A stretch of DNA of 48,335 bases from Dimargaris cristalligena (Eukaryota > Kickxellomycota > Dimargaritomycetes > Dimargaritales > Dimargaritaceae): assembly GCA_027576995.1 (NCBI GenBank), contig JANBQC010000169.1, forward strand, positions 1 to 48,335. The letters are read 5' to 3'. The notes beneath the pieces were generated by a model, which was not told the DNA's origin, did no database searches, and saw only the letters and a program-made list of their open reading frames with translations. Position 1 is the stretch's first letter. Each line of letters opens with the position of its first letter. Shown piece by piece: positions 11,483-24,294 of the stretch. Made by a program: the position numbers and the translations under genes.

Positions 11483-12040
11483 TGTTACCCAGGTTAACTA
11501 CTCTTAGTCCATTAAGAGTCCCAAAGATAGGCTTCTAATGGTAGGTGGGGCTTAGACTTGGCTAAGTGGGCTACTAGTGTCAGGTACAGGCACAGTACTA
11601 ACTAATAAAGGCTAAATGGCAGGGATATACAAGGGTTATGCAGTGGGCACACTTACTAGTCAGTAAAAGGGGATGAGCATATATAGAGTTTATTAAGGTA
11701 AACTAGGGGGTAAGAATAAGCTAAGTAATCTAACTAGTCCCAATGGGGCCAGGGTATATATATATAGGGATGGTTCCAGAGGGAGGTCCCAAGGAAAGGA
11801 TACTACTAAGACTAAGGTATAGGTAAACAGATTGCCTAGATGGTAGCCAGAAGAGTCTTTGGATTAGTACTTAAGTAATTAGTGTGAATAGGCAGAGACC
11901 GGAAGGGGGGGAGAATTATATAATATAGGATGATCCTATAGTACCAGGGGTAACCATGGGAAGGTTAATATGGCACTATAAGGCCTAATATGGTTAGCTA
12001 CTTAATCTGGCTAGATTAAGATGGATTAGATGGGCTGACA
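11483..12040 (+). mobile_element. LTR-like repeat, copy 1 (558 bp, TG...CA)
   Basis: This segment begins TGTTACCCAGG and ends GGGCTGACA. It aligns end to end with 45286-46094 once the nested insert there is removed, and partly with the reverse complement of 47340-47557. TG...CA termini and a length near 560 bp fit a solo LTR of a retrotransposon; no internal coding region flanks it. No target duplication is visible here (CTGAC on the left, AAGCC on the right). It holds a single CpG in 558 bases. Confidence 0.7.
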
Positions 12041-14227
12041 AAGCCATTACTAGACTAGGAATAATGGCCCCCTAAGTATAATAAACTGATAGTTGACTTA
12101 CTATAGTAATAGTGGAGGTTGAAAAGGAGAATGGGAAGCCTAAATGGTGAATTATCCATTGGATGTTAAATTCCATGCTGGATTAAATAACAGAGTCAGA
12201 TCCCCAATAAATTTTTGGATTACCAATGTTGGCCTGGTTCTTCAAAATGTGACTACTTCTGTTTGGCTGCAGTCATACACTTGTAATATCATTTAGGTTA
12301 GGCAGCATTTCCCCTATTTTTTTTGTGCCATTGCATTGGCATCTAACAAGGCCATGGTATGCTTTAGTTAAAAACAAAACTTTGTAAACAATGGACTGGC
12401 ATGCACATGATTATGGTATAGGTGTTTTTTAGGGGAAGCACTTATAGTTGCAGTACTTAAATCTTTGAACTATTGCAACTTAGTTCCCAAGGCGACTATT
12501 TAAACACCTTTTACCTAGAAGGCCGCCCCACACCATGGTGGCCATAATCAATTATCATCTCTTGATTCACTAACCACAACCATGATTGCTTACCTTGTTC
12601 TAGTGCAGCAGTAGTTATTCTTTACATTGATTTCTCATCAAGTGAGGTGGTAGTGCTTGACAATTGTGGATGATCTCAGATATTTTCACCTCTCTCCCAC
12701 ATGGTTTAGTATCTGTTCATCATCCTCCATTACCTTCCTTTACTTTGGCCTTCTTTCAATAAATAGACTAACCCAACCTATATATGCTAAATGTATTTCA
12801 TTTTAATTAGGGAATTCCCAATTACAAATATAAAGCAAAGCACATGGGCCGCAGTCCTGGGCACCAACAATTTATATCTAGTGTTCTATCCCATATAAAT
12901 CCCAAGCCTTCTTTTGTATTTGTTTGATTCTTTTCCATCAGGAATAGACAGCTACTATTCCCTCATTTACCCACCGAGTTTTCAGCTTCTTAACCTCTTA
13001 AAAACATTATATATAAAAGGGTATTCCAGACTATAGTTAAGGTAGTTATTATTCATTATAGCCTGCAATGTTTTATTGGTAAATGCATACCATAGTTTGA
13101 CATTGGAAAATATACAATGGCTAACCACTGTCGCCTGGCCGCTATTAACATCCATGAATTTTTCTCTATTCCCCTATATTCGTGGCATTCCTTGTAATCA
13201 TAGCTTCTAAACTGAATTATAGGATACGCGAGTCTGGAAGGGGAGGTCCGCCCTATCAACCGGTTCATCTGGGATTGTAGCCGGGAAGGCCGGAGCAATG
13301 GCGTTGATGATGACAATACCAATAGGAACGAAATGTGATGATTATAACAAGTAATAAACCATCTATAAAAGGAGATCGAACACATCTGCCAGGTTGAACC
13401 AATATTAGCCAACTCAAGGGAAAATAGCTACTTCCGTTTTCACCCTCGGCGATTCCTTCTCTAATGAACTGTCGGGCAATAAGTTTTCAAGAGATATGTC
13501 CAAGGCGGGTTTATATATGATAAATCAATAAAAATACTTGGGAGCAAATGATCAAAACTATAACAAAGCGGACAATATATTCGGACACTAGGTTAAGCTC
13601 CTGGTCGCACTTGTGCTCCCCACTTTAGAGGGAAAAGATCGGTGGGTTTATATCCACCGGACAGCAAACCTATTAGAAACGATTTAAGTGCTGTCCACGC
13701 GGTCACCAACAAAACGGTACTTCGTTGGGCGTTGATGGGTACACCTCTGTCGCAACAGCGTAGTTAATTATAGAAATCTCTTTAAAGCAGATAAAATCAA
13801 TTAAAAACATGACTCTCCCCAATCCTGCATTGTGCAGCTGTACATAACGACAGTTAAAATAAACGATTGTAGCACCCAGGGACAAAGCGTATAGAGAGCA
13901 TCAATGATTTGCCGGATTGGTTGACAATAGCAATACAAGAAGGACTCCGCCGTGCCTCCTTCTGGCCCACACCAAGATTCGCTCTTCACACCTGGTTGCA
14001 ATGGCCTTCTGCCAAGGCCGCCTGTCTACATCCTCCGCTCAGCTGTGCCTTGTTTCCCAATCGCAGTGTACATTTTTATATAAGTCACTTTTCCCCCGCA
14101 TTCCTGTTGTACTCATTGTCAATTCCTTTATTAGATAACCTTAAGCTACTGGCATCAGCCCGCCCGTCCCTCCGCCATCCCGCATCTACTTTTTGCTTAC
14201 CCCCCAGCACCAATTAACCACATTGCC
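12041..14227. other. Spacer between repeat island and DOP1
   Basis: The first part (to about 13 kb) is AT-rich and may hold decayed repeat sequence; its minus-strand frame is full of stops, so nothing can be named. From about 13.9 kb the sequence becomes C/T-rich and is probably the promoter and leader of DOP1, whose first ATG is at 14228. No tRNA or small RNA gene is seen. Confidence 0.5.
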
Positions 14228-17200
14228 ATGTCCCCCATCGACCCTGATGGTGAGTTCCCAATACTACCTTCCGCTCTGTTTCACCCTTATCCTACCTCTA
14301 GCTTCCTCGTAAGAGGCCATTGGTGCGGGGTCTCCCGTACACTGGTTGGTTCAGAAGCCATTGCATCAACCTGCTTGCTTTCTTTCTTGCTTGCTTGTGA
14401 ATGTCCCGTCTAACGCATTGCCTATCAATAGGTCCCATAGAGACAGCGTGTCGCTAATACCACTCCTAACCCAGTTGACAACTATATTCCAATATTTGGT
14501 TATTGCCTGACTGGCTTATCTAGACTATGCATCGGATCCAAAATATGCCAAATATGTCCAATTGGTGGAACGATGCCTTCAATCATTTGATTACATCAAT
14601 GAATGGGCTGACGTGACCGCTTTTTTGGCCAAACTCACTAAGGTAAGCTTGGTCATTTGGGTACTAACACTCTCAGCCAAGCCCTACATGTACTTGCTGT
14701 CACTGGGCCGGGCCCATAATATATGCAGCCACTTAATTGCCCCACGACCCTCGCACTGACATCCTCCATCAGCCTACACATCGCCATTCCTTTACATCTA
14801 GGCCTTTCAAACATACCCGCAATTCACTACCATCCCGGCCAAAGAGGTCGTAGCAAAGCGCTTGGCCCAATGTCTTAATCCTGCCCTGCCCACGGGGGTC
14901 CACCAGAAAACCCTTGAGTTGTATTCGTTTATCCTCCAAAAGATTAGTGTAAGTTGGGAATACCGGATAATCGTTGCTGATAATACTTGGCCGTAGTACA
15001 TATAGTCTCCTGTCCCTCTTTCGACCGGATCTTCTCCTTACCAATCCCCTTTTACTGTATAATATGTAAAACCCCGACCACCAGACCGAACAACTAGCCA
15101 GCGACCTGCCCCTATACTCCTACGGCTTATTCCCGTTTTTAAAGCACGCGTCCATGTCAGTTAAAGTAAGTCGCCCGCTTCAATGTATCTAAAATATGAG
15201 GTTTTGACGTCTATTACCTGGAGTAACGGATATATATCAATCTATTTATATTGATACCCCTGTTTACAGGAAGTAATATCACCCACAATATAGTCCACCA
15301 GAAGATTGGTCATTTAACTCTATAATACCCCTCTTTATATATCGTCCCCAAATTCAACCATATCTTTTGGATGATCGTCCCCACTAGCCTACGCTTCTAT
15401 CGATATTTGAGTTGTTTTATTTACCTTTAAAGAGCCGCCTACGCGGTTGTCTAAAGGGACTTCTCCTGGCCCTTTTGCCCGGCCTAGAGGAGGAGAACAA
15501 CGAATTCTTTGATCAGGTCCTACAACTCTTTGATTCCATTTGCCGGAACGTCGAACAAACCTACTTTTACCAGGCCCTCTTTCTGTGCCTCATTACCGCC
15601 CCCGACCTTCGGGGAGCTGCTCTACACTACTTAGCCCGCCGCCTCCCCAAACTCACCCAGCTAGAGGATGTCAGCTTCGTTGTGGGGGATGATCCCAGTC
15701 TAATGGTCCACGCGTTTGCGGCCACGTTGCGCGACCAAAATCCCCTGGTGCAGCGAGCGATACTCGAATTGCTGGTCAATAATTTTAACTTGGATTCGCA
15801 GCTCATTGATGGCAAGGACATTACTCTACTACTTAGCGCGGCAGTCGAAGTCATTCTACGCCGTGACATGTCCCTTAATCGTCGACTTTACGCTTGGTTC
15901 CTCGGTAGTTCGGACAGTCGCCGGGACAAGCAGGAGTATTTCCGCAAATATGTGCATCACCATCTAGTGCTTGCGCTCAAGGTAAATACCCGACAATAAC
16001 TATAAGTCTTATGTATAGAAACGCTTTTGATCGTGGATCTTCTTTAGCCATCCACTTATTGATTTAGGAGATCGCGTTATCTTCGCTGTATACTATTTTG
16101 AATAATGTGAACAAAGCTAAAAATACACTACCCTTTTTTTTTTTCATCGGGGGTTTTTGACAAATCTCAGCCAATGTGTCGGTTTACTAACTCATTTCTA
16201 TTTTATAATACCTGCCTTTGTACGGCATTATTGTTCCAATGTGTATGCCAATCTAAATACTTCCAGGATATGTTCCGCATTCGCTCCACGGACCTTAACC
16301 TTTTACAAAAGCCTTACCGCATTATGATTTCGTTGCTCGATCGGTCGGAAATCGGCATTCCGCTTATTCAAAACCTCATTCGCGATATATTACGCTGTAC
16401 CTACGAATTCACCCGCAAAAACCCGGTTCCCCAAAGCGACAAGGTGCTTCAAACCGCCCGTATGTTTTTTGAAATGACCGACCCCTACCTCATTTGGGCC
16501 AAGTTAACCAAGGTGGCCTTACGGTGCTTGGACTCAAACACGCCGCAGCAGGAGGCCGAGGAAACGCTGGAGCTGCTGGACTTCTATATCCATGATATCT
16601 ATATGGAGGAGGAGGAAACGAGTCTGGTTCACCTACCTCTGGTACTCTATAGTCTTCTGGCTGCTGTTGAACGACATACCAGCGCACCCGTTACCGATAC
16701 CACGTGGCATACGCGGCAAAGACTTATTCGTTGGCTTTGGGCTCTTCGCCTGAGGCTTCCTGATTCAGTCTTGGATCTCAATGTGGCCTATCTGGTTAGC
16801 ATCATGCCTTCCAGTGGGTCGGATGGAACTAGCCCCCATGATACAACCCCATTGGCGACCGATATGCCCCAGCGGCTAGACCAACTGGTAGGCCAGTTCT
16901 ACCAGATTCCCGCGCCTGGTGCTAATGGTGCTCAGTCCGACGACATTTTATCCGAAGATCAGCAGATTGTGTCCAAGGCGACGGTTACCGGTCTCCTGGA
17001 CGCCATCATGTTGGTCGTTGACCGGGAACCCGGTCGGTCCTTGAATATTCCCCCCGGTCCAACCTACGCCGACGTGGCTCTCCAGCGCCTGGCCCACCTG
17101 GTTAAATGGCACGCCGATGTAATCGGACAACGCGAAACCAGTGACCAGACTGTTTCCCCCTTTCTCCTGGATACTCTAGAGCAATTACTTGACCTGTACC

Positions 17201-20200
17201 AAGAGTTGGCTTCCCAGGAAATCTCGGCGCCCGACTCAGAAAGAGGTCCGGTTACCCAGCCAAGGGGCGGTCTCAGTACCATCAAACCACTTACCGAGCG
17301 CCTTTTCGAATGTCTCCTAGTCGTGCGTGATTTTAATGTGCTGCGCCGAGGCCTGCAGTTTACGCTTGCTGCCATTGCACAGGGGCTATTACCCGCCCAG
17401 GACTTCCTCCAGCCCTCATCGACGTCGGACCCCAACGGACCAGCCGTCTGTGAACAACTCATCGACCACTTGTGGTCTTTCCTATCCCCCGGGTTCGCCA
17501 ACTACCATTTGCTGGTGGTCGAACTTCTGTGGAATATGGTGGACGTCCTCGGTTTGACCCATGTGGAAGCAGCCCTGCGTACCTTTATGGGAGTTTCGGA
17601 CCCCACTCTCAAGGAAGTAGCCATGACCCGCTTCGCTGTTTTTTGGTCACTGTCAGAGCGATTATCGGCGGCCGACCTGACTCCCGTCCGGCTACCGGAC
17701 CCAGGGCCATCGGTGAATATTGGTTCATTCAACTCTGCTCACCCTTTACTGGCATTCAGCCGCCTGGTTCTTCTTTCGTTGGATAATCTAAAAGACACTC
17801 AAGCAACCGGACTGTGCCGCATTACGGAACAATGGATTCGGGGTAATTTGGCCCATCCCCAGCGGATCGTCAATACTTTTGTAGCCCTTTTTCTGCTGGA
17901 CCCCTCAATGGTGCGGGATTCGCTCGTTTTCCCCATTGAAGCGGATAGCGACGGTGCGAACCCGAACGAAACCCTGGCCCCGCTCCAGCTACTCTCCTAT
18001 CGCCACCCCTTCAATGCGGACCAAATGACCTATATTCTCAGCCAGTTTTTCATTCTTTGTAAAACGGCGGGCCAGCCCCTACTCCATTGGATGTTGGAAA
18101 CGCCTGTCCCCGAAGTGGTGCGCGGCTTAATCCGGGATAGCTCCGACTCTAACCACTTTGCGCTGCAACCCCTCACGGAACAGAGCACCTATATGGAGGT
18201 CATTCTCGAGCTCATTTTCCGCTTTATCATCAGCCATAGTTACCTGGAAACTGGACTCACCCTCTACCAGCAAGCCCATGGCAGCGGGGACCTATCCGCT
18301 GCTTCCCCTCCCTCTCCCCCTCGCGAACACCCGATCCAGACGTCAGCCCTCCGCTTGGCCCTGTTCTTCCTCACCCACATCCCCTACTTGGATACCACCG
18401 CCCGTAGCCGAGCCGAGGCCTGTACCATCGATGAGCTGTTCTACTGTGTCCAGCGGGGCATTATCAACCTGCAGCCCAATCTACTGCGACTGCTTTTGTC
18501 GATTATGGCTGTGAAGACCCAGTCCCCCTTGACCACGTCAGGAAACCCCAACCGCCCTCTCCAGCACCCCTACGAAGCCACCCAGCAGTTGATTGGGATC
18601 AATATGGACCGCTCCCTTAGTTCCGGGGACAGTAACCGGCTCAATAACGCAGCACTGTTTCAGTCACCGTCGGCCCGGTTGGCGGCCCCCCGATACCGTG
18701 TTGCTAGCGGACAGCTCCGGCCCTTCGATAGCCCCACGGTGGCCCAGTCACCGAGCGCCCGTCCCTCGGCCTCAGAGAAAGCCAACTCCGCTGGTGATGC
18801 TCGATCGAGCAACAGCCACTTGGAGTCGAACCCCCTGGTGACCCGAGTGATCCTTGATGCCCTATTCCTACCGTCTAACCGACGGGTGCTGCGCTCCTGG
18901 GTTGATTTTGTGGCCCTCGCCATGTCCCAGTTTAGCCAATCTTTCGGACGTACCCTCTGGCCGATTGCGGTACTGATTTGCCTGCAATTGAAGGATGCCA
19001 AAGAAACCCTGCGACTTGTGGCGGAATCGACGGAAAGCTCCCTGTATCGGGGCCAATTGGCTCGGCAAAGAATCTGCTTTGTATCCCAAACACCCCGAAC
19101 CACTGACCCGGGCCAGGGGGGAAATAGCACAGTTGGCGAAGGAGCGGTCGCCGTGCCGAGCCGACGCTCGTTCTTACCGCCGGAATTGCAACCTGCCCCA
19201 GCTTTAGGTGACCGCCGTCACCCGCTGGCTGCGGGTTTCACTGGAACTCCCACGAAGCCCCGTAAAAACTCAACGGACCCCGGGGTAGGACCCGAGTTGG
19301 CCCTGGCTATTTATGACCAAGCGTTGACCTATCTGGACGCCCTGGAACATCTCCTGGTGTTTTGCCTAACGGACCAGAATGTTGTGGAAGGGGCCGTCAA
19401 GGGAGCCGATTCGCACCAATGGATTCAGTACGGGGTGTATACCGCGCTATCTCGTTCCCGGCACCGACACCAGAGACAGCAACAGCAGCGCGGCCATGCT
19501 GGAAGTATTTCGTCTACCCATGCCATTGACCTGACTAAAACCACGGCCTCCAGTTCCGCGGGCAAATCAGCGGCGTCCAAAGGTGCAACCGAGGGCAGTC
19601 CATCCAGTAAGGCCGCTGCGGATGCCCACCCTTCTCACCATACGCCTAACCATTCAGCGACTGGGTCCTCCGTCCTACACCCCATGACTGGCCTACGGTT
19701 TTTCGCTGATGCAGTGGCCAATGTGTTTGGGGCCTCGGGTGAAGTGGCAACCACGCCCACCAACCGTAATATTCGCCAGAGTGTACGGGAAACCATCCTT
19801 GCCGAGCTACCCTCCATCTTTAAAGTCATACTCGATCTGTGGTCCCTACTAGGTACGCAGGACTCGGCTGAACGTGGCACAACTGCCGCCACTAGTGACC
19901 CCGAAATGCCACCCGGTATTCCGTTGCCCCATAAGGATGTGCGGTTCCGTATTACCCAGTTCCTGACTAATTTGGCTGCCATTTGTCCCATTGCCGTGTT
20001 CGAGTCGCTGCTGGAAACGTGGTTCCAGGACAACCGCCATGTGGACTTCGCGGCCCTGCCCTGTCTGACACCGACTTTGGTAGCCCGTTTAGCGCCACCT
20101 TCCTCGAACAATAGCACTGGGGAATCCAAGGTCCGGACCAAGAGCGTGCGTGCCGTTCGCCCCGAGCCCCTGCCCGGCCAGAGCAAGATTGTGGGGCCGG

Positions 20201-22488
20201 TTCCTTTCCGACTTACAGCCCTGGAAATGCTCCAGGCCATCCCCGTAATGACCCCTGAGCGGGTTCTGATACTCACTATGGATGCTATTCTTGCCCGCAA
20301 TCTAGGGGGAACGGTGGGAGAGTTTCCTTCGTTGGTTCCCAATGAGACTGAACCAGCCAGCCGTTTAAATGGTAATGTTCTGCACTCCCGATCGACGGGC
20401 TCACCCCACCCGGCAGCCTCTACGGGATCTATTGAGTCCACCCAACATTACGAGGCCTCCCACCATGGTTCGCAGACGGGCCCGACATTTTCCCTGTCCA
20501 CCCCCTATGAAGGCTCCTATTATACCCCCGTTTCTCCGAATCTGTCCGAACTAGCCCTGATTAAATTCTTGGAGGCGTTCATCCAATCGCAGGACTTAAC
20601 GCCGGCTACCCTGGTGCACATCGTTCCGGCTGCGTTGACCTTTGTGCAAAGCTACACCTCGACGCCCATTAACTACCACCGTACCGCGATGGCCTTGGTG
20701 CTACGCTTTTTCACTGGTCTCTGCCTTCGTCTCGCCGGCCAAGCGCGCATGGACTCCTTCCGCCAATTGAACCGGGAAGTGCTGGATACTTACTATAAGC
20801 TAGTGGATCAGTGCGTGGTCACGGCGGGCCGGACCCTCGAATCGGGTTTGCCCCAACTAAAGCAAATCATGAGTGAACCGATTGAACGCACTCGCTCCGG
20901 AAGCATTGCTCCCGAATCCCTCGGCAGTGGCTCCTTTGATCGGATTAATCGCCGAGCTGCCACCACCAACATCACCACTGGCAGTAGCGCCACAGGTGGC
21001 CGTCGTACCCGGGAACTCCTGGGGCCCAAGGCATTTAAGCTAACCGAGGAGGAACTGGTGTGCGAGATCCTCTACTACATGGCTGGTGTGGTACTTCCTT
21101 GGGGTACTACGCTCGTTCCCGAAATGGACAAGTTGCAAAGCCTCTCGGCCAGCATAATGTACCATTTAGGTGGGCCCTTCTTACGTGGTCGATTTACGTT
21201 TATTCATCCCATCCTAACTTTGCCAGGATCAAACATCACCTATGCGGTACACCCCTTTGCACCCGGATACCCGGGCCCGGACACAATGGTGGTTCCTTAT
21301 CGCGTGGCCCATGCCATTGTACGGATCGTCGTGGAACTTGCCTTTATCCCCCAGGTGTTCAAGACATGGAAAAAGGACGTTTGGGATTACTATTTGGATG
21401 CCAACGGGTTCTTTGTCAACTACGGCATGACCCATACCCAGCTCCATGACTGGAGCCGGGTCATTACGGCCGTGGTTACAACCGAGAAGGATCGCTTCAC
21501 GGAACTTCTGACCCGCATCACCACCGCTTCGCCTACCAACCTATTCGTTAACCGAGAGGCTGAGGCCGTTTCTAAGGCCCTGATGCTCCGCAAGCTATCG
21601 TTTCTCCTTCTGAGTGGTGAGATGGACCAGTACACGCCCTTTTTGCCCACTATCCAGGAGAAATTAGTGGACTTGTTGAAAATGCCCCACCCGTCCGTTC
21701 TGGTCCATATGGAAATCTACATGTGCTTACGTATCCTACTCTGCCGAATTTCCAACCGCTACCTATCCAACTTTTGGCCGGTCCTTCTCACCGACCTGAT
21801 GCAGCTCTGCCGGGATGTTCTGGACCACGACGCTGAGCCTACGCCGGAACGGGCCAATCTATTCCTGGCCGCCTGTAAGTTCCTGGACCTGTTGATTATC
21901 CTCGAAACGAATGAATTCCAAATCCACCAGTGGATTTTTGTCACGGATACAATGGAAGCACTCTACGGAGGCCGCCAAGTAAGCTATGCACTGTTAGACA
22001 AAATGAGTGCGGATATGCTCTCTTTTTCCGTCGGACCAGCCGTGGGCCGTTCCCCTTCGTCCCGGGCCCGCGCTAGTCGAACCACGTCCATTACCCAGTA
22101 CCTGCCGCCTTCGACTACCGATGCAGAATCTATCCACTCCATCGAATCGCTGCTAACCGGCCATTCAACCTCGTCCGAATCCAACCCCCCTCCTCCTACC
22201 CCTTTTTCGCCTGGTCTCAAACGACCCATTTTAACCATGAGTTCGGTCACTTGCATCCAAGAACTCGAACCCTTCATCCATAACATTAGCCTCTATGCGT
22301 ACCAGGCCACGTACTTATTGGCAACGCCGGACTATCCGTTCATTGAAACGTTATTGGAGAATGACCTCATGTATACTTCCATCTATGGCGAACACTCCCT
22401 GACGGTTAGTAAAATTGGGGCCCAGTTACCTTCCAATTTTAAATCCAACGTAGCGTGTGTGCTCAACGACATCCTGACTGGTCTGTAG
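14228..22488 (+). CDS. DOP1: Dopey family protein Dop1 (six exons, 2394 aa)
   Basis: Exons are 14228-14249, 14524-14642, 14802-14948, 15085-15165, 15388-15981 and 16267-22488; all junctions keep frame. The Dopey N-terminal domain is clear: DPKYAKYVQLVERCLQSFDY, LAKLTKAFQTYPQF, KRLAQCLNPALPTGVHQKTL, ELYSFILQKI, DLPLYSYGLFPFLKHASMSV, LPLKSRLRGCLKGLLLALLP and LLQKPYRIMISLLDRSEIG. The remaining 1900 residues are mostly helical, with Ser/Thr-rich linkers near residues 860-960 and 1130-1210 and a second conserved region toward the C-terminus. Dop1 works with Mon2 as a peripheral membrane protein in endosome-Golgi traffic. Length matches animal Dopey proteins and exceeds yeast Dop1 (about 1700 aa). 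The first coding exon is only 22 nt. The 16267 acceptor (TTCCAG) was chosen because the sequence upstream in the same frame has no Dopey similarity. Confidence 0.93.
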
Positions 22489-23634
22489 ATCCATGCCTAC
22501 GGTGTTCGTTGTACCATCATTGTGTTTCGGTCTATATATATATATATATATATAATCTCTTTTTAAATATTGTCCGACCAACCTCTGGGCTGCCATGGGT
22601 AATTACATATTTTGATTGTGTGTTTTTTTTTCTTTTGAAAAATAGTAATGTCTTGCATACTATATCGCATTCCTTGAAAATAAATAGTCCTTGCAAATTT
22701 GTTGGTGTCACCTCTGCTATGGTTGTTTTTAGGGTACAATCTTTTTAGTTGGGTTTCTCCACTGACAGCCCCTTCAAACGTGACTGTGGGTCTTCTTCCT
22801 CTGGTAAACGAATTATTCGGTTATTATTATTTTCAATACCATTTACGATCTTATATTTCCACCGAAATATTCCTTTATTAGATAAATGCTTTATTTAAAA
22901 AATGACACATTTTTCACATTGTCAAATATATTTTTCGACAGCTACAATGGCTATATTATTCAACCCCAGCTTTATTTATTCACATGCGGGCAGCGACCCT
23001 ACCAGTGTCAGCCGGGAGGCACCCCCTTTGATGCCAGGTGTCTCTTAAAAAGAGTCAGCGGGCCCTGGCCACGTGGCTAAACCTAGTACCGTAAAACCAG
23101 AACCCTGTGGCAATATACATACTTATATCGCTCAAAACCTTATGCGGCTTGGCTAAACTTCATTCAGGTCGTATTTTTGGGGCTATTGGGAGGGGGGGGT
23201 CAGAATAAATCAATCCGTGGATAAAATGGGACTAGGGAGTAGCACTATTTCAAAATGGTGTAGCCAAAATAAAGATATGGCATCCAGCGTAGACATGAGG
23301 TAAAATCTTGAGAGCAGAAGAATTCCTTCCATTCAACCTAGATTGCGGACTAGTAGGACACGGTCAATACAGTGGTTGGCCTATCCCCCCACTACACTCC
23401 TTAATTCGTAGGGGAAGGTCAAAACTAAGAAGTTAAATAACTGTTTGGGTAAGTTTTTATTTGAGTTTTATTATATATCACACTCCATGGGTCAAACGTA
23501 TAGCCCATCTAGAAATCTGGTAACGTGAATACAGATGCTTGACAATGCATCAGACCATGCTGGGCCTCAATTGGAAATACATGTGGGTGTGTAGGAGATG
23601 GATGAACGCCTTGGAGGTTGACAAATAATTAGAA
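22489..23634. other. Downstream region of DOP1, AT-rich, no gene
   Basis: Contains a (TA)11 tract just after the DOP1 stop and T-rich stretches that may include its polyadenylation region. Short frames (60-97 codons) are hydrophobic noise in AT-rich sequence. No recognisable gene before the GST relic at 23635. Confidence 0.55.
22533..22554. repeat. (TA)11 microsatellite
   Basis: Eleven uninterrupted TA units about 45 bases after the DOP1 stop codon, probably inside its 3' untranslated region. Confidence 0.9.
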
Positions 23635-24294
23635 TTAGCGACTGTAAGTGGCTAGACGCGCCACAGCTCCCTCTTGGTAACGTTTAAATGCAGGGTCCAG
23701 CTCTAAAGTGGCCTGAAACTTACGCAGACCCTCGCCCACATGTTCCTCTAGGATTTCCTTGTAAAAAGGCACTGTGGCCAGTCTTTCGAGACGCATGTAC
23801 GCCACAATATCGGCCAGAGTGGTTTTGTTACCGACGTAGTGGCCGGTACCGTTGCGGAGCAGCAGTTCGTCATGTTTCTTCAACAGGTGGATGGCCGCTA
23901 CGCCGAGTTTCTTGAAAGCGGCCGCCTTTTCTTCCTCAGCCTTGGCGATATATAAAGCTTGGAACATGAGTACCATCACATCATTACACTGACCAAGCAC
24001 CGCGTCCTGCTGGGCGTTGGACCGCACATCGGCGGGGCTCGTCCCGTAAAGACCGAAGCGGGCGGCCAGGTAGCGTTGGATGGCATCGGATTCGGTTAGG
24101 ATAAACGAAGGCTCCGTCGAATCGGATTCAAATTCCTTGAGCACGGGCAGCTGACCGAAGGGGGTCTGGCTCTTTTCGGCGGGCTATTGGGTGGCATAGA
24201 TCGATCGGTAGTCGGCGTTGGCATATTCCAGGATAGCGCGCGAAATTTCGCCACGGCCGCTGGCTTGAAAATACAAAAATTCGAGGCGGGTCAT
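23635..24294 (-). pseudogene. Glutathione S-transferase (sigma-like) with an in-frame TAG
   Basis: From the ATG at 24294 the frame gives MTRLEFLYFQASGRGEISR, with the usual catalytic-type Tyr at residue 8 and the Y-F-x-x-x-G-R-x-E-x-x-R motif. It continues through AILEYANADYRS to a TAG at 24184-24186, then PAEKSQTPFGQLPVLKEF and TESDAIQRYLAARFGLYG, which form the rest of the thioredoxin-fold glutathione site. The helical C-terminal domain follows and ends at 23635. Apart from the TAG the protein is complete, about 219 codons, the usual cytosolic GST length. The stop sits where sigma-class proteins often carry Trp just before P-x-x-K, so TGG to TAG is likely. No splice sites could remove it. 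The alternatives are a sequencing error or read-through; the rest of the frame is undamaged. Confidence 0.75.

Noticed and set aside
12180..12660. A long minus-strand frame that looks protein-like if stops are read as Gln
   Set aside because: About 13 stops in about 165 codons is close to chance in AT-rich DNA, and no family could be recognised.
7582..24294. Reassigned stop codons (TAG or TGA read as amino acids) to explain the JmjC and GST stops
   Set aside because: All other genes in the window use stops normally, and the JmjC gene also has a frameshift and lost catalytic residues.
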